Assembly: GCA_047614125.1 (NCBI GenBank)
Contig: JBLHHI010000156.1
Coordinates: 1-6,549, forward strand
Length of the DNA: 6,549 nt
Reading direction: 5' to 3'
DNA from: JBLHHI01 sp047614125
GTDB lineage: Bacteria > Bacteroidota > Bacteroidia > NS11-12g > UBA9320
The position numbers and the translations under genes were made by a program. This document shows, one piece after another, positions 1 through 6,549 of this stretch. The notes under the pieces are model-generated. The model saw only the letters and a list, made by a program, of their open reading frames with translations. It ran no database searches and was not told where the DNA came from. The stretch's first letter is position 1; each line of letters opens with the position of its first letter.

Positions 1-13
1 TTGCTTTTTACTA

Positions 14-60
14 AAGCCGCATAGGCTTCATTATCCGTTCTTGGTTTACCCCGGTAAACC
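14..60. repeat. Two small inverted repeats in the upstream leader
   Basis: Bases 14-18 (AAGCC) can pair with 24-28 (GGCTT) around a 5-base loop. Bases 43-50 (GGTTTACC) are the exact reverse complement of 53-60 (GGTAAACC), separated by CC. Neither arm pair is followed by a T-run on either strand, so a classical intrinsic terminator is not supported. The 18-base symmetric element could be an operator-like site or the 3' end structure of a gene lying to the left. It sits about 95 bases before the start of the large gene. No clear Bacteroidota promoter (TTTG then TAnnTTTG) could be assigned between it and the start codon. Confidence 0.4.
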
Positions 61-153
61 TACAAACATGACGCTTCGACTATACAATTTTATAAAAATC
101 TGAACCTGCAAATATTAATCGAACTCATGTTTTGAACAACCTCCAATTGCAAT

Positions 154-3100
154 ATGAATACAAGACTACTTATACTACTTTCTCTTTTTGGAGTTACAGC
201 GCTCACAACGAGTAACTTACAAGCACAGACTGTAAACGACACCACAAACCATCCGTATTGGATTGAAATGATGTCGGATCCCACTGTAAACTTTTACAAA
301 ACCCAGCGGGCTTTTGAGCTCTATTGGCAAAATAGAACTATTGAAAAAGGCAGTGGCTATAAGCCCTTTAAACGTTGGGAGTACAACATTTCTGAAATAG
401 TGGATGCCAATGGCAATATTCCAGCTCCGGGCTATTTAGAAGCAGAAGTTCAGAAATACAAAAACAGATACTACGGAACGAGTGGTGGCGGGGTTAATTT
501 GCCCGGCCTGGCAGGTGCCGGAGCCTCGTGTTTAACCGAAGGTAATTGGAAAGAAATAGGTCCAAACTACTTGCCCGGAAATAGAACCGGCCAGCCAAAT
601 GGCTTGGGAAGAATCAATGGCCTAGCCTTTCATCCAACCGATTCGAATAAAATATTTGCAGGTGCACCCGCTGGTGGTCTGTGGGTTTCTACAGATGGCG
701 GCCAAACATGGTCTACCAATACAGACACCTTAGCTACGCTGGGTGTTTCTTCCATTGCAATCGATCCATATCAACCCGATACCATCTATCTCGGAACCGG
801 AGATCGCGATGCCAGCGATTCGTATGGACGAGGAGTGATGAAAAGTACCGATGGTGGTGCCAATTGGTTCAATTCCAACTCGGGCATGGGTAACGTAGTG
901 GTGGGAAGAATGATCATTGATCCAACCAACACCTCCATTTTGTTGGCCGCAACGAGCGGAGGGATTTATCGAACTACAGATGGCGGTAATTCTTGGTCGA
1001 GAATGCTTACCGGAAATTGCGAAGAAATTCTCTTTGATGCAGTCAATACCGATTTTGTATTTTCTGCAATTGGAAATAAGTTTTATCGTTCCACAGATAA
1101 TGGGCAAAACTGGACTCAAATTACCTCCGGATTTTCAAGTTCAGGCATCAACAGAATGGTTGTTGGTGTAACCCCGGCAGACAGCAACTTTGTGTATGTG
1201 CTGGCAACCGCAAGCCGAGTTTTTGAGGGCTTGTATCTTTCAACCGATCGAGGGGTAACCTTTACTCAAATGAGTAATTCGCCCAACATCATGGATTATT
1301 CGCATCTTGGTTCTGGCACAAGCGGCCAAGCTTGGTACGATTTGGATGTTGCCGTTGATCCAGTAGACAAATCGATTGTGTACAGTGCCGGCGTTAATAT
1401 TTTCCAGTCGATCGATAGCGGGAAAACTTGGAAGATTAACGCACATTGGGTTGGAAGCGGAGGAGCACCAGATGTTCATGCCGACAACCATGTACTTGAA
1501 TATCAGCCCAATACAAACACTTTGTTTACTGGAAACGATGGTGGCGTGTATTATACAAAAAACCGAGGAACGAGTTGGATTGACATTAGCACAGGCTTGG
1601 GTGTTGCCCAAATTTACAGATTGGGACAAAGCGCCAAAACACCGGATATGATCATCAATGGATATCAAGATAACGGAACAGGCTTATTGGAAGCCGGAGC
1701 TTGGTATACCGTTTTGGGTGGAGATGGAATGGATTGTGTGATCGATCCACAAGATGATGCTTATGCCTACAGCGATTTGTATTACGGAGATATCCGACGG
1801 TATAAAAACGGCAGTTATAACGGCTCGGTTGCTAAAAACGGAACCAATGGAGTTAACGAAAGTGGTGGATGGGTTACACCATTTATTTTACATGAAGCGG
1901 ATCCGAATCGAATGATTGCGGGGTATAAAAATGTTTGGCGAGCTCCAACCGTGCGCTCAGGTACCATTGCCTTCGAAAAAATTTCAGACAACTTGGGTGG
2001 AAGCAATACAAACAATATTACGGTGCTTGAAAATTCAATTGCCGATCCAGAAAAGCTGTATGTTGCTCGATCGGATAACAAATTCTTTGTTACCAGTAAT
2101 TTAACAGCCACCACACCAACCTGGACCGAAATCACATCGAGCCTTCCAGCTAGTGGAGGCATTCAATGGGTCGAAAGCCATAATACCCTCGGCAACCGCC
2201 TGTGGATTTGTTTGGCCAACAAGATTTTTCAATCCGATGATGGTGGATCCAACTGGACCAATATTTCGAATGGATTGCCGAACATCCCAATATTAACGGT
2301 GGTGTTGGATACAAGCAGTGCCCTGCAAGGAATGTATTTGGGAACGTATATGGGCGTTTTTTATAAAGACACCACCATGAGTTCATGGCAGTGGTTTAAC
2401 AAGAACATGCCAACGAATACACGGGTTCGCGATGTTGAATTGTATTACAGTCCGAGCGGTCGCGATAAAAGCCATGTGGTTTGTGCAACCTATGGTCGAG
2501 GAAATTGGCGTTCGCCAATTTACGACGAAGATCAAAACATACCTGTAGCCGAATTTAGCGCCTCAGAATCAACACTTTGCTTGTATAATACAGTTGCGTT
2601 TGCTGACACCAGTTCTAATCTTCCTACACAATGGCTTTGGCGCATAAGTCCAGCCGGAGGGCAATATATTAATGGTACCGACAGCTGTTCACAATTTCCA
2701 ACCGTGCGATTTAACGTTAAAGGAAAATATACCGTTGAGTTGGTGGTTGCCAATTGCATGGGTGCCGATTCAGTTACTAAAACAGAAAGCATTGAAGTAT
2801 TTGACGCCATTAAAACGGTGAACTGTACCACGGTTACGAAAAACATTGGGGCCTACGGAATTGCCATTTACGGCGTTGATATTCACGACTATAGCAATAC
2901 AAGCGGAGGGGTTCCCAACGAAGGCATGTACGTTGATCGAGCCTGTAAAGACATCATCCAACTAAAAGCAGACACGGCGTATTTGACCAGCATAACTACC
3001 GGAACTTCGTACGACGAATATGTAAAAATTTACATAGATTTTAACAACAACGGAGATTTAACCGATGCTGGTGAAATGGTCTATGCCACACCAAGAAATA

Positions 3101-5562
3101 GAACTACCCACGTTGATTCGATCCGGATTCCTAAAAATCCAACGACCAATACCATTTTGCGAATGCGCATTATGAGCGATTTTGATACCATCCGTAATCC
3201 TTGCGATTCGCTGCGATATGGTCAAACGGAAGATTACGGGGTAGTTATTGAACGCCGAATTCCGAAACCGTACTTTGTTTCTGATACCAATCGAATTTGT
3301 AAAGGCGGCCAAATCGTATTAACCGATTCGAGCGAAGGAAGTATTTACAATCAAAAGTGGGTGGTGAGCAAATATGGGTTGCTGACGTATAGTTCAGATT
3401 CTGCCGGGCCAATTACCTTTACCTTGCCCGATACCGGTTGGTATTATGCACAATTGTATCTCAACGACAGTCTCGTTAATTACCGAATCGATTCGGTGGT
3501 TTATGTGCAACCGATTCCAATTACAACCCTCAGTGTTTCACAAGGTAAACTGGTTTCATGCGAAGGAGATGCAATAGGTTTAAAGGCTTCCATGGATTAT
3601 CCTTCAACCTCAACGCTGAACTGGTTTAAGAACAACGTTTCTATTTCAGGTGCTCAAGATAGCTTGTTGAATATTTCTCCAATCGCAATGTTAGATTCTG
3701 GTTATTACAAAGTTGTGGTTAATCGGAATGGATGTGGTTTTACCTCCGACTCCTTGAAGTTATCGGTGCGCCCAAAACCAGTGGCCGATTTTACGATTAA
3801 TCTTTATAATCAATGTTTTAATACGCAAGATTTCGTGTTTACCAATGCTTCAACCATTTCTTCTGGAAGTAATACATACAATTGGGATTTTGGGAATGGA
3901 AGTGGGAGCGCAATGCAAGACCCAAGTTTCATTTACAGCGATACCGGCAGTTACAATGTTCGATTAATTGCAAATGGCAACGGAACCTGCTACGATACTG
4001 CGGTGCAGAGCGTTGTTGTAATTCAGAATCCAGTAGCTGGGTTTACGGTAAATAATGATGTGCAATGTTTTAAAAATCACAGCTTTCAATTGTCCAATAC
4101 ATCAGATGCCTGGGCAACTTCTTGGAAGTGGAGCTTCGGAAATGGAACCTCGAGCACACAAAAGCACGATACAGTATTATTTGGAGTTGAGGGTCTGTAC
4201 ACCGTTGAATTGGTGGCGGTTTCGAACCAAGGATGTACCGATACGATGCGCTCGAATCTAACCTTAAATGCATCGCCAACTTCCGATTTTATTGTTTCGG
4301 TAATTGCACCGTGTTTGAGCAACAATGAATTTGATTACACCAATACGTCGAGTATAACAACGGGTTCCATAGCCATAAATACTTGGGATTTAGGAGATGG
4401 GTCTTCAAGAGCCACACCTTCAGTAAATGGCCATTCGTACGCAACGGCTGGATCTAAAAATGTTCGCTTGATTGTGCAAAGCAATGCTGGATGTGCCGAT
4501 ACATCCATTCAAACGGCCAATGTATTATTGTCGCCAACGGCTTCGTTTTCCATCAACGATTCGGTTCAATGTTTGAGTGGAAACTCGGTTGTTTTGGACA
4601 ATTCATCTAGCATTCCTGTTGGATTTGGTGCAACATACAATTGGGATTTTGGTGATGGTTCGTCCACACCAGCCGGAGCTCCACTACCACACACCTATGC
4701 TACAGAGGGAAGTTATGTTGTTGAATTTCAGGTTCATTCGAACAATTCATGTTCCGATACACTGCAAAAAACCATGGTGATTGACCCGTCACCCATTGTA
4801 GATTTTACCGGTGGAGTAGGGTGTGTTGGCACGCAAATTGATTTTGTAAATAACACCTTAATTGCATTTGGTACCTTAGATAAGTTTGCCTGGGATTTTG
4901 GCGATGGAGCAACTTCAATCTTAACGGCACCATCCCATATATATGCAAAGCCTGGGGTGTACGAGGTTAAGTTGGTGGTAGAAAGCAATAAAGGGTGCAA
5001 GGATTCGTCGATTTATAAATCGGCAGCGGAAATTTTTGCGAATCCAACGGCCGACTATACCTATGCAAAAACTGCTTCATTTGGAACCACTACCGAGTTG
5101 AGCTTTACAGATGTTTCGATTGGAGCCAGTGTGTGGTTTTGGCAATTTGGTAGTCAGGAAAACAGTACGGATCCAAACCCAATAATATCTTTTACAGATA
5201 CCGGCACAATAGCGGTGCAACTTGCAGTAAGTAGTGCCGAAGGATGTGTAGATACCATAACGAAGTACATCTTTGTTTTTCCAGAATCAACGTTCTACAT
5301 ACCCAATTCCTTTTCTCCAAATGGAGATGAGATCAACGACCGATTAAACGCCGTTGGCGTATTGTTTGTGCAAGAATTTAAGTTGCAAGTTTTTAACCGC
5401 TGGGGAGAACAAATGTTTGAAACCACAAAGGCACAAGAAGGCTGGGATGGAACCTACAAGGGAGAATTGGCTTCGGCTGGATTCTACATTGTTGTGATTG
5501 AGTACAAAGACTTTAACAACAATTTAGTGCGCCAGAACATGCGGGTTTATTTGATGCGGTAG
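154..5562 (+). CDS. Large secreted multidomain protein: Asp-box propellers, GEVED, Ig-like and PKD domains, T9SS type B C-terminal sorting domain
   Basis: This 1802-residue protein starts at an ATG with an in-frame TGA 19-21 bases upstream, so the start is well bounded. Residues 1-25 form a signal peptide: Lys/Arg-poor N-terminus, hydrophobic LLILLSLFGV core, likely cleavage after LQAQ. Residues about 130-790 are beta-propeller, with Asp boxes at 179-186 (STDGGQTW), 231-238, 274-281, 313-320, 363-370, 419-426 and 694-701, degenerate copies between, a QDNGT motif (505-509), GGDGMD (522-527) and a closing YGRGNW (780-785). Then come a PKD-type domain (about 797-884); a GEVED domain (about 888-1033) with an acidic DFNNNGDLTDAGE loop and final GQTEDY; a PKD-like domain (about 1034-1125); an Ig-like domain (about 1128-1207, DSGYY); six PKD domains (1208-1710); and a CHU_C/gliding-motility C-terminal domain (about 1713-1802: IPNSFSPNGDEIND, FNRWGE, WDGTYKG). 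The family assignment implies Sec export, then T9SS release or surface attachment. The propeller resembles sortilin/Vps10 and GH74-type BNR proteins, but no catalytic residues can be assigned; adhesin, polysaccharide hydrolase or peptidase-associated roles are all possible. No frameshift is seen. Confidence 0.96.
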   Translation: MNTRLLILLSLFGVTALTTSNLQAQTVNDTTNHPYWIEMMSDPTVNFYKTQRAFELYWQNRTIEKGSGYKPFKRWEYNISEIVDANGNIPAPGYLEAEVQKYKNRYYGTSGGGVNLPGLAGAGASCLTEGNWKEIGPNYLPGNRTGQPNGLGRINGLAFHPTDSNKIFAGAPAGGLWVSTDGGQTWSTNTDTLATLGVSSIAIDPYQPDTIYLGTGDRDASDSYGRGVMKSTDGGANWFNSNSGMGNVVVGRMIIDPTNTSILLAATSGGIYRTTDGGNSWSRMLTGNCEEILFDAVNTDFVFSAIGNKFYRSTDNGQNWTQITSGFSSSGINRMVVGVTPADSNFVYVLATASRVFEGLYLSTDRGVTFTQMSNSPNIMDYSHLGSGTSGQAWYDLDVAVDPVDKSIVYSAGVNIFQSIDSGKTWKINAHWVGSGGAPDVHADNHVLEYQPNTNTLFTGNDGGVYYTKNRGTSWIDISTGLGVAQIYRLGQSAKTPDMIINGYQDNGTGLLEAGAWYTVLGGDGMDCVIDPQDDAYAYSDLYYGDIRRYKNGSYNGSVAKNGTNGVNESGGWVTPFILHEADPNRMIAGYKNVWRAPTVRSGTIAFEKISDNLGGSNTNNITVLENSIADPEKLYVARSDNKFFVTSNLTATTPTWTEITSSLPASGGIQWVESHNTLGNRLWICLANKIFQSDDGGSNWTNISNGLPNIPILTVVLDTSSALQGMYLGTYMGVFYKDTTMSSWQWFNKNMPTNTRVRDVELYYSPSGRDKSHVVCATYGRGNWRSPIYDEDQNIPVAEFSASESTLCLYNTVAFADTSSNLPTQWLWRISPAGGQYINGTDSCSQFPTVRFNVKGKYTVELVVANCMGADSVTKTESIEVFDAIKTVNCTTVTKNIGAYGIAIYGVDIHDYSNTSGGVPNEGMYVDRACKDIIQLKADTAYLTSITTGTSYDEYVKIYIDFNNNGDLTDAGEMVYATPRNRTTHVDSIRIPKNPTTNTILRMRIMSDFDTIRNPCDSLRYGQTEDYGVVIERRIPKPYFVSDTNRICKGGQIVLTDSSEGSIYNQKWVVSKYGLLTYSSDSAGPITFTLPDTGWYYAQLYLNDSLVNYRIDSVVYVQPIPITTLSVSQGKLVSCEGDAIGLKASMDYPSTSTLNWFKNNVSISGAQDSLLNISPIAMLDSGYYKVVVNRNGCGFTSDSLKLSVRPKPVADFTINLYNQCFNTQDFVFTNASTISSGSNTYNWDFGNGSGSAMQDPSFIYSDTGSYNVRLIANGNGTCYDTAVQSVVVIQNPVAGFTVNNDVQCFKNHSFQLSNTSDAWATSWKWSFGNGTSSTQKHDTVLFGVEGLYTVELVAVSNQGCTDTMRSNLTLNASPTSDFIVSVIAPCLSNNEFDYTNTSSITTGSIAINTWDLGDGSSRATPSVNGHSYATAGSKNVRLIVQSNAGCADTSIQTANVLLSPTASFSINDSVQCLSGNSVVLDNSSSIPVGFGATYNWDFGDGSSTPAGAPLPHTYATEGSYVVEFQVHSNNSCSDTLQKTMVIDPSPIVDFTGGVGCVGTQIDFVNNTLIAFGTLDKFAWDFGDGATSILTAPSHIYAKPGVYEVKLVVESNKGCKDSSIYKSAAEIFANPTADYTYAKTASFGTTTELSFTDVSIGASVWFWQFGSQENSTDPNPIISFTDTGTIAVQLAVSSAEGCVDTITKYIFVFPESTFYIPNSFSPNGDEINDRLNAVGVLFVQEFKLQVFNRWGEQMFETTKAQEGWDGTYKGELASAGFYIVVIEYKDFNNNLVRQNMRVYLMR
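3775..5283 (+). repeat. Coding tandem array of six PKD domains
   Basis: Within the large gene, six consecutive units of about 81-88 residues begin near residues 1208, 1292, 1373, 1460, 1545 and 1630. Each has the PKD core W-x-F/L-G-x-G: WDFGNG (1244-1249), WSFGNG (1326-1331), WDLGDG (1411-1416), WDFGDG (1497-1502), WDFGDG (1580-1585) and the degenerate WQFGS (1663-1667). Each opens with a Pro-x-(A/S/V)-(D/S/G)-(F/Y) linker. The first five carry one cysteine early and one in a late C-x-D motif, suggesting one disulfide per domain outside the cytoplasm; the sixth keeps only the late one. At DNA level the array is diverged, but a 20-base identity remains between 3874-3893 and 4633-4652 over the TYNWDFG codons. 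PKD arrays typically act as stalks or carbohydrate/protein contacts; that role here is inferred. Confidence 0.9.
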
Positions 5563-5991
5563 GTGAAGTATAATATACTTTAACCAACAATGTTTGGTGT
5601 TCAACATATTGAAATGGAATTGAAAACGGCCATTAGAAAAGCAGCGCTCTTATGAATCTTCATATGTCTTAATTATACCTTTAGTTTATTCTCGCTTAGG
5701 GCCTATGCAGCCCAGACCTAAGCGTCTGGGCTGGTAAGCCCTAAGCGACGATAAGAAATTGATAAATCAAAACTTTTTTTGAAACATAAGCAAGATGCAA
5801 AAGAACTCACTCGGCTGGAGCCAAGCGAGTGTCTTTTGCGGGGAACTCAAGCGCAATTGACGAAACGTTGTGCGAAGGAGGTGGAAGACAGTGTGCAAAG
5901 GGAGCGAGTTAGCATTCTTGCCGCATTAGCACTTATAAAAGTCGGTGGGAGTGCATTGCCAAGCGCTTGGCTAAATAGGGTCTTTGGCAGC
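5563..5991. other. Convergent intergenic region with structured, GC-richer block
   Basis: No convincing gene lies here. Bases 5563-5690 are AT-rich and hold a short palindrome just after the stop codon (AAGTATA at 5566-5572 mirrored by TATACTT at 5574-5580). A large hairpin occupies 5692-5748, and a run of seven T lies at 5774-5780. From about 5797 to 5990 the G+C content rises to roughly 52% by hand count, against roughly a third in the small gene to the right. The block contains an imperfect hairpin at 5797-5839 (GCAAAAGA against TCTTTTGC at its base), a bulged hairpin at 5851-5873 (GCGCA/TGTGC plus ACG/CGT around AAA), a direct repeat TTAGCA (5909-5914, 5926-5931), a 5-bp arm pair GCACT/AGTGC (5929-5933, 5950-5954) and a perfect 14-base palindrome GCCAAGCGCTTGGC (5958-5971). 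A structured RNA, a dispersed repeat or a mobile-element remnant are possible. Confidence 0.55.
5692..5748. terminator. Strong two-stage hairpin, candidate transcription end for the convergent genes
   Basis: The outer arms are perfect over 11 bases (TCGCTTAGGGC at 5692-5702 with GCCCTAAGCGA at 5738-5748). The inner arms are perfect over 10 bases (CAGCCCAGAC at 5708-5717 with GTCTGGGCTG at 5724-5733). A small internal loop (5 and 4 bases) separates the stems, and the apical loop is 6 bases. It lies about 130 bases after the stop of the large gene, and the small minus-strand gene converges on it. No T-run follows immediately on either strand; the nearest on the + strand is the T7 at 5774-5780, about 25 bases away. 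It could therefore be a Rho-independent-like end with a weak tail, an RNA-stabilising 3' structure or a dispersed palindromic repeat. Confidence 0.4.
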
Positions 5992-6312
5992 TTAGGTTTT
6001 GTTGGATTCTAGTTCTATCTCTTTTTCAAGTTTAACGAGGCTGTCTTTGACGCTGGGATGGCCTTCAAAGGACTCAATTACCTGCATTAATATCCTCTTA
6101 GCTGTTTTATAATTGTTATTCTTTTTTAAAAGCAATACGGTGTACATGTCAAGCATAAATCTACGACTTCCCTTAAATTCGCTTTCTGTCATATTTTTAC
6201 CCAATTTCAAGTAATCTAAGGGTATAGTGAGCTTTTGAATTCTCTCAACAACTTCCTTTAAATCTGATTGTATTTGACTGATTATCTTGGCTACATCAGT
6301 GTCTTTTAACAA
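5992..6312 (-). CDS. Small uncharacterised helical protein with a TPR-like helix pair
   Basis: From a TTG codon at 6312 this frame gives 106 residues. I do not recognise the family. The product has no signal peptide or membrane segment and is rich in Lys and Glu. Residues about 1-28 form an amphipathic helix with regularly spaced Ile/Val/Leu. Residues about 53-100 look like one TPR-type helix pair (Tyr-Lys-Thr-Ala-Lys-Arg-Ile-Leu core, then a Gly-His-Pro turn). TPR units normally mediate protein contacts and usually occur in series, so a single one suggests a fragment or a distant helical family. The TTG is only the first usual start codon: the frame is open to 6489 with plausible coding sequence but no ATG, GTG or TTG. 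The real N-terminus is therefore unknown and the gene may be truncated at its 5' end. It converges with the large gene and shares no operon with it. Confidence 0.5.
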   Translation of the reverse strand: MLKDTDVAKIISQIQSDLKEVVERIQKLTIPLDYLKLGKNMTESEFKGSRRFMLDMYTVLLLKKNNNYKTAKRILMQVIESFEGHPSVKDSLVKLEKEIELESNKT

Positions 6313-6489
6313 TTCATATTGAATTTGATGAAGCCCTTTACCAATTATTTCTGAAAGCCTAAAACTCAGTAGGGTAGACTTATTGACGTCAGCATTTATG
6401 AAGAAGAAGTCTTCAATTTCTTTAAAACCTGAGTTCGATTCATATTTTGAATTCAGAACGCTTGTGGACAGTGAGTTTCGAGTAAAAAT
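6313..6489 (-). other. In-frame upstream extension of the small minus-strand gene, no standard start
   Basis: Reading upstream from 6312 on the minus strand, 59 further codons are open until a TAA at 6490-6492. The part nearest the gene (6313-6420) reads as ordinary soluble protein, with an amphipathic helix containing LSFRLSEIIGKGLHQ, a three-Phe cluster and acidic residues. This suggests real coding sequence lost from the annotated start. The outer part (6421-6489) is Ser/Asn-rich and less convincing. An ATG exists at 6445-6447 in another frame but runs into a stop after 15 codons. A frameshift, a 5' deletion or a rare start codon (CTG at 6456 or 6471, ATT) could explain it. Confidence 0.35.
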
Positions 6490-6525
6490 TTAGAAGACAG
6501 GGCGGGCCCTTTCGAGTAATTTTTA
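6476..6525. repeat. Short direct repeat flanking a GC-rich palindrome
   Basis: TTTCGAGTAA occurs at 6476-6485 and again at 6510-6519, each followed by an A/T-only stretch. Between them lies AGGGC-GG-GCCCT (6499-6510), a short inverted repeat in otherwise AT-rich sequence. The arrangement sits at the 5' limit of the open minus-strand frame, where a truncation point or promoter would be expected. It may be a regulatory site or a junction scar; no insertion sequence is present to confirm the latter. Confidence 0.3.
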
Positions 6526-6549
6526 CGATGAAAGTCGCTTTTCACAAGT

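Noticed and set aside
3..60. Open minus-strand frame at the left edge reading YRGKPRTDNEAYAALVKS
   Set aside because: It looks protein-like but follows an in-frame TAG closely, has no start codon and coincides with two inverted repeats. Fewer than 20 codons are visible.
90..284. Minus-strand 64-codon open frame over the start of the large gene
   Set aside because: It is antisense to the leader and signal-peptide codons and has no recognisable features.
730..1668. Minus-strand open frames of 129 and 142 codons (730-1119 and 1240-1668)
   Set aside because: They lie entirely opposite the propeller-coding part of the large gene, whose motifs are unambiguous. They are antisense shadows with no domain features.
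5774..5780. T7 run as the tail of an intrinsic terminator
   Set aside because: It is about 25 bases after the strong hairpin and is not directly preceded by a GC stem, so it does not fit the canonical terminator layout.
5797..5990. CRISPR array or tRNA/rRNA fragment
   Set aside because: There are no regularly spaced identical repeats, no cloverleaf arrangement with a T-arm consensus, and no rRNA signature that I can recognise.
5779..6012. Plus-strand open frame of 77 codons starting at TTG in the intergenic block
   Set aside because: It starts at a non-ATG codon inside a T-run, coincides with dense inverted repeats, overlaps the end of the minus-strand gene and shows no recognisable domain. 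The openness is explained by local GC-rich composition.
6453..6549. Open minus-strand frame entering from the right edge (containing SDFHRKNYSKG) and ending at a TGA at 6453-6455
   Set aside because: It could be the C-terminus of a gene beyond the window, but only about 31 codons are visible. They overlap the direct repeat and match no family I recognise.
6528..6549. Plus-strand ATG beginning MKVAFHK at the right edge
   Set aside because: Only seven codons are visible, with no supporting promoter or downstream sequence. It is too short to call a gene.

Overview
The window carries one very large intact gene and, convergent to it, one small uncertain gene, separated by a structured intergenic stretch of about 430 bp. 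The source is almost certainly a member of the Bacteroidota (Flavobacteriales, Cytophagales, Chitinophagales or a relative). The large protein ends in a gliding-motility-type C-terminal sorting domain of the type IX secretion system (T9SS), which is found only in that phylum. No Shine-Dalgarno sequence precedes its start, which is also normal there.

Bases 1-153 are non-coding leader with two small inverted repeats. Bases 154-5562 (+) encode an 1802-residue secreted, multidomain surface or extracellular protein. In order it has a signal peptide, about 14 Asp-box/BNR-like propeller blades (probably two seven-bladed propellers, sortilin/GH74-like), a PKD-type domain, a GEVED domain, a PKD-like domain, an Ig-like domain, six PKD domains, and a type B T9SS C-terminal domain. 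I infer that the propeller is the binding or catalytic head, the PKD/Ig array is a stalk, and the C-terminal domain is the export and attachment signal.

Bases 5563-5991 lie between the convergent genes. They hold a strong two-stage hairpin (5692-5748), whose loop repeats part of the outer stem, followed by a GC-richer block (about 5797-5990, roughly 52% G+C by hand count) full of palindromes. This block may be a structured RNA, a dispersed repeat or a remnant of a mobile element.

Bases 5992-6312 (-) encode a small helical protein with a single TPR-like helix pair and no recognised family. Its frame stays open to 6489 without an ATG, so it is either 5'-truncated, frameshifted or started at a rare codon. 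The last 60 bases hold a short direct repeat around a GC-rich palindrome and no supportable gene. I see no rRNA, tRNA, CRISPR array or complete insertion sequence.
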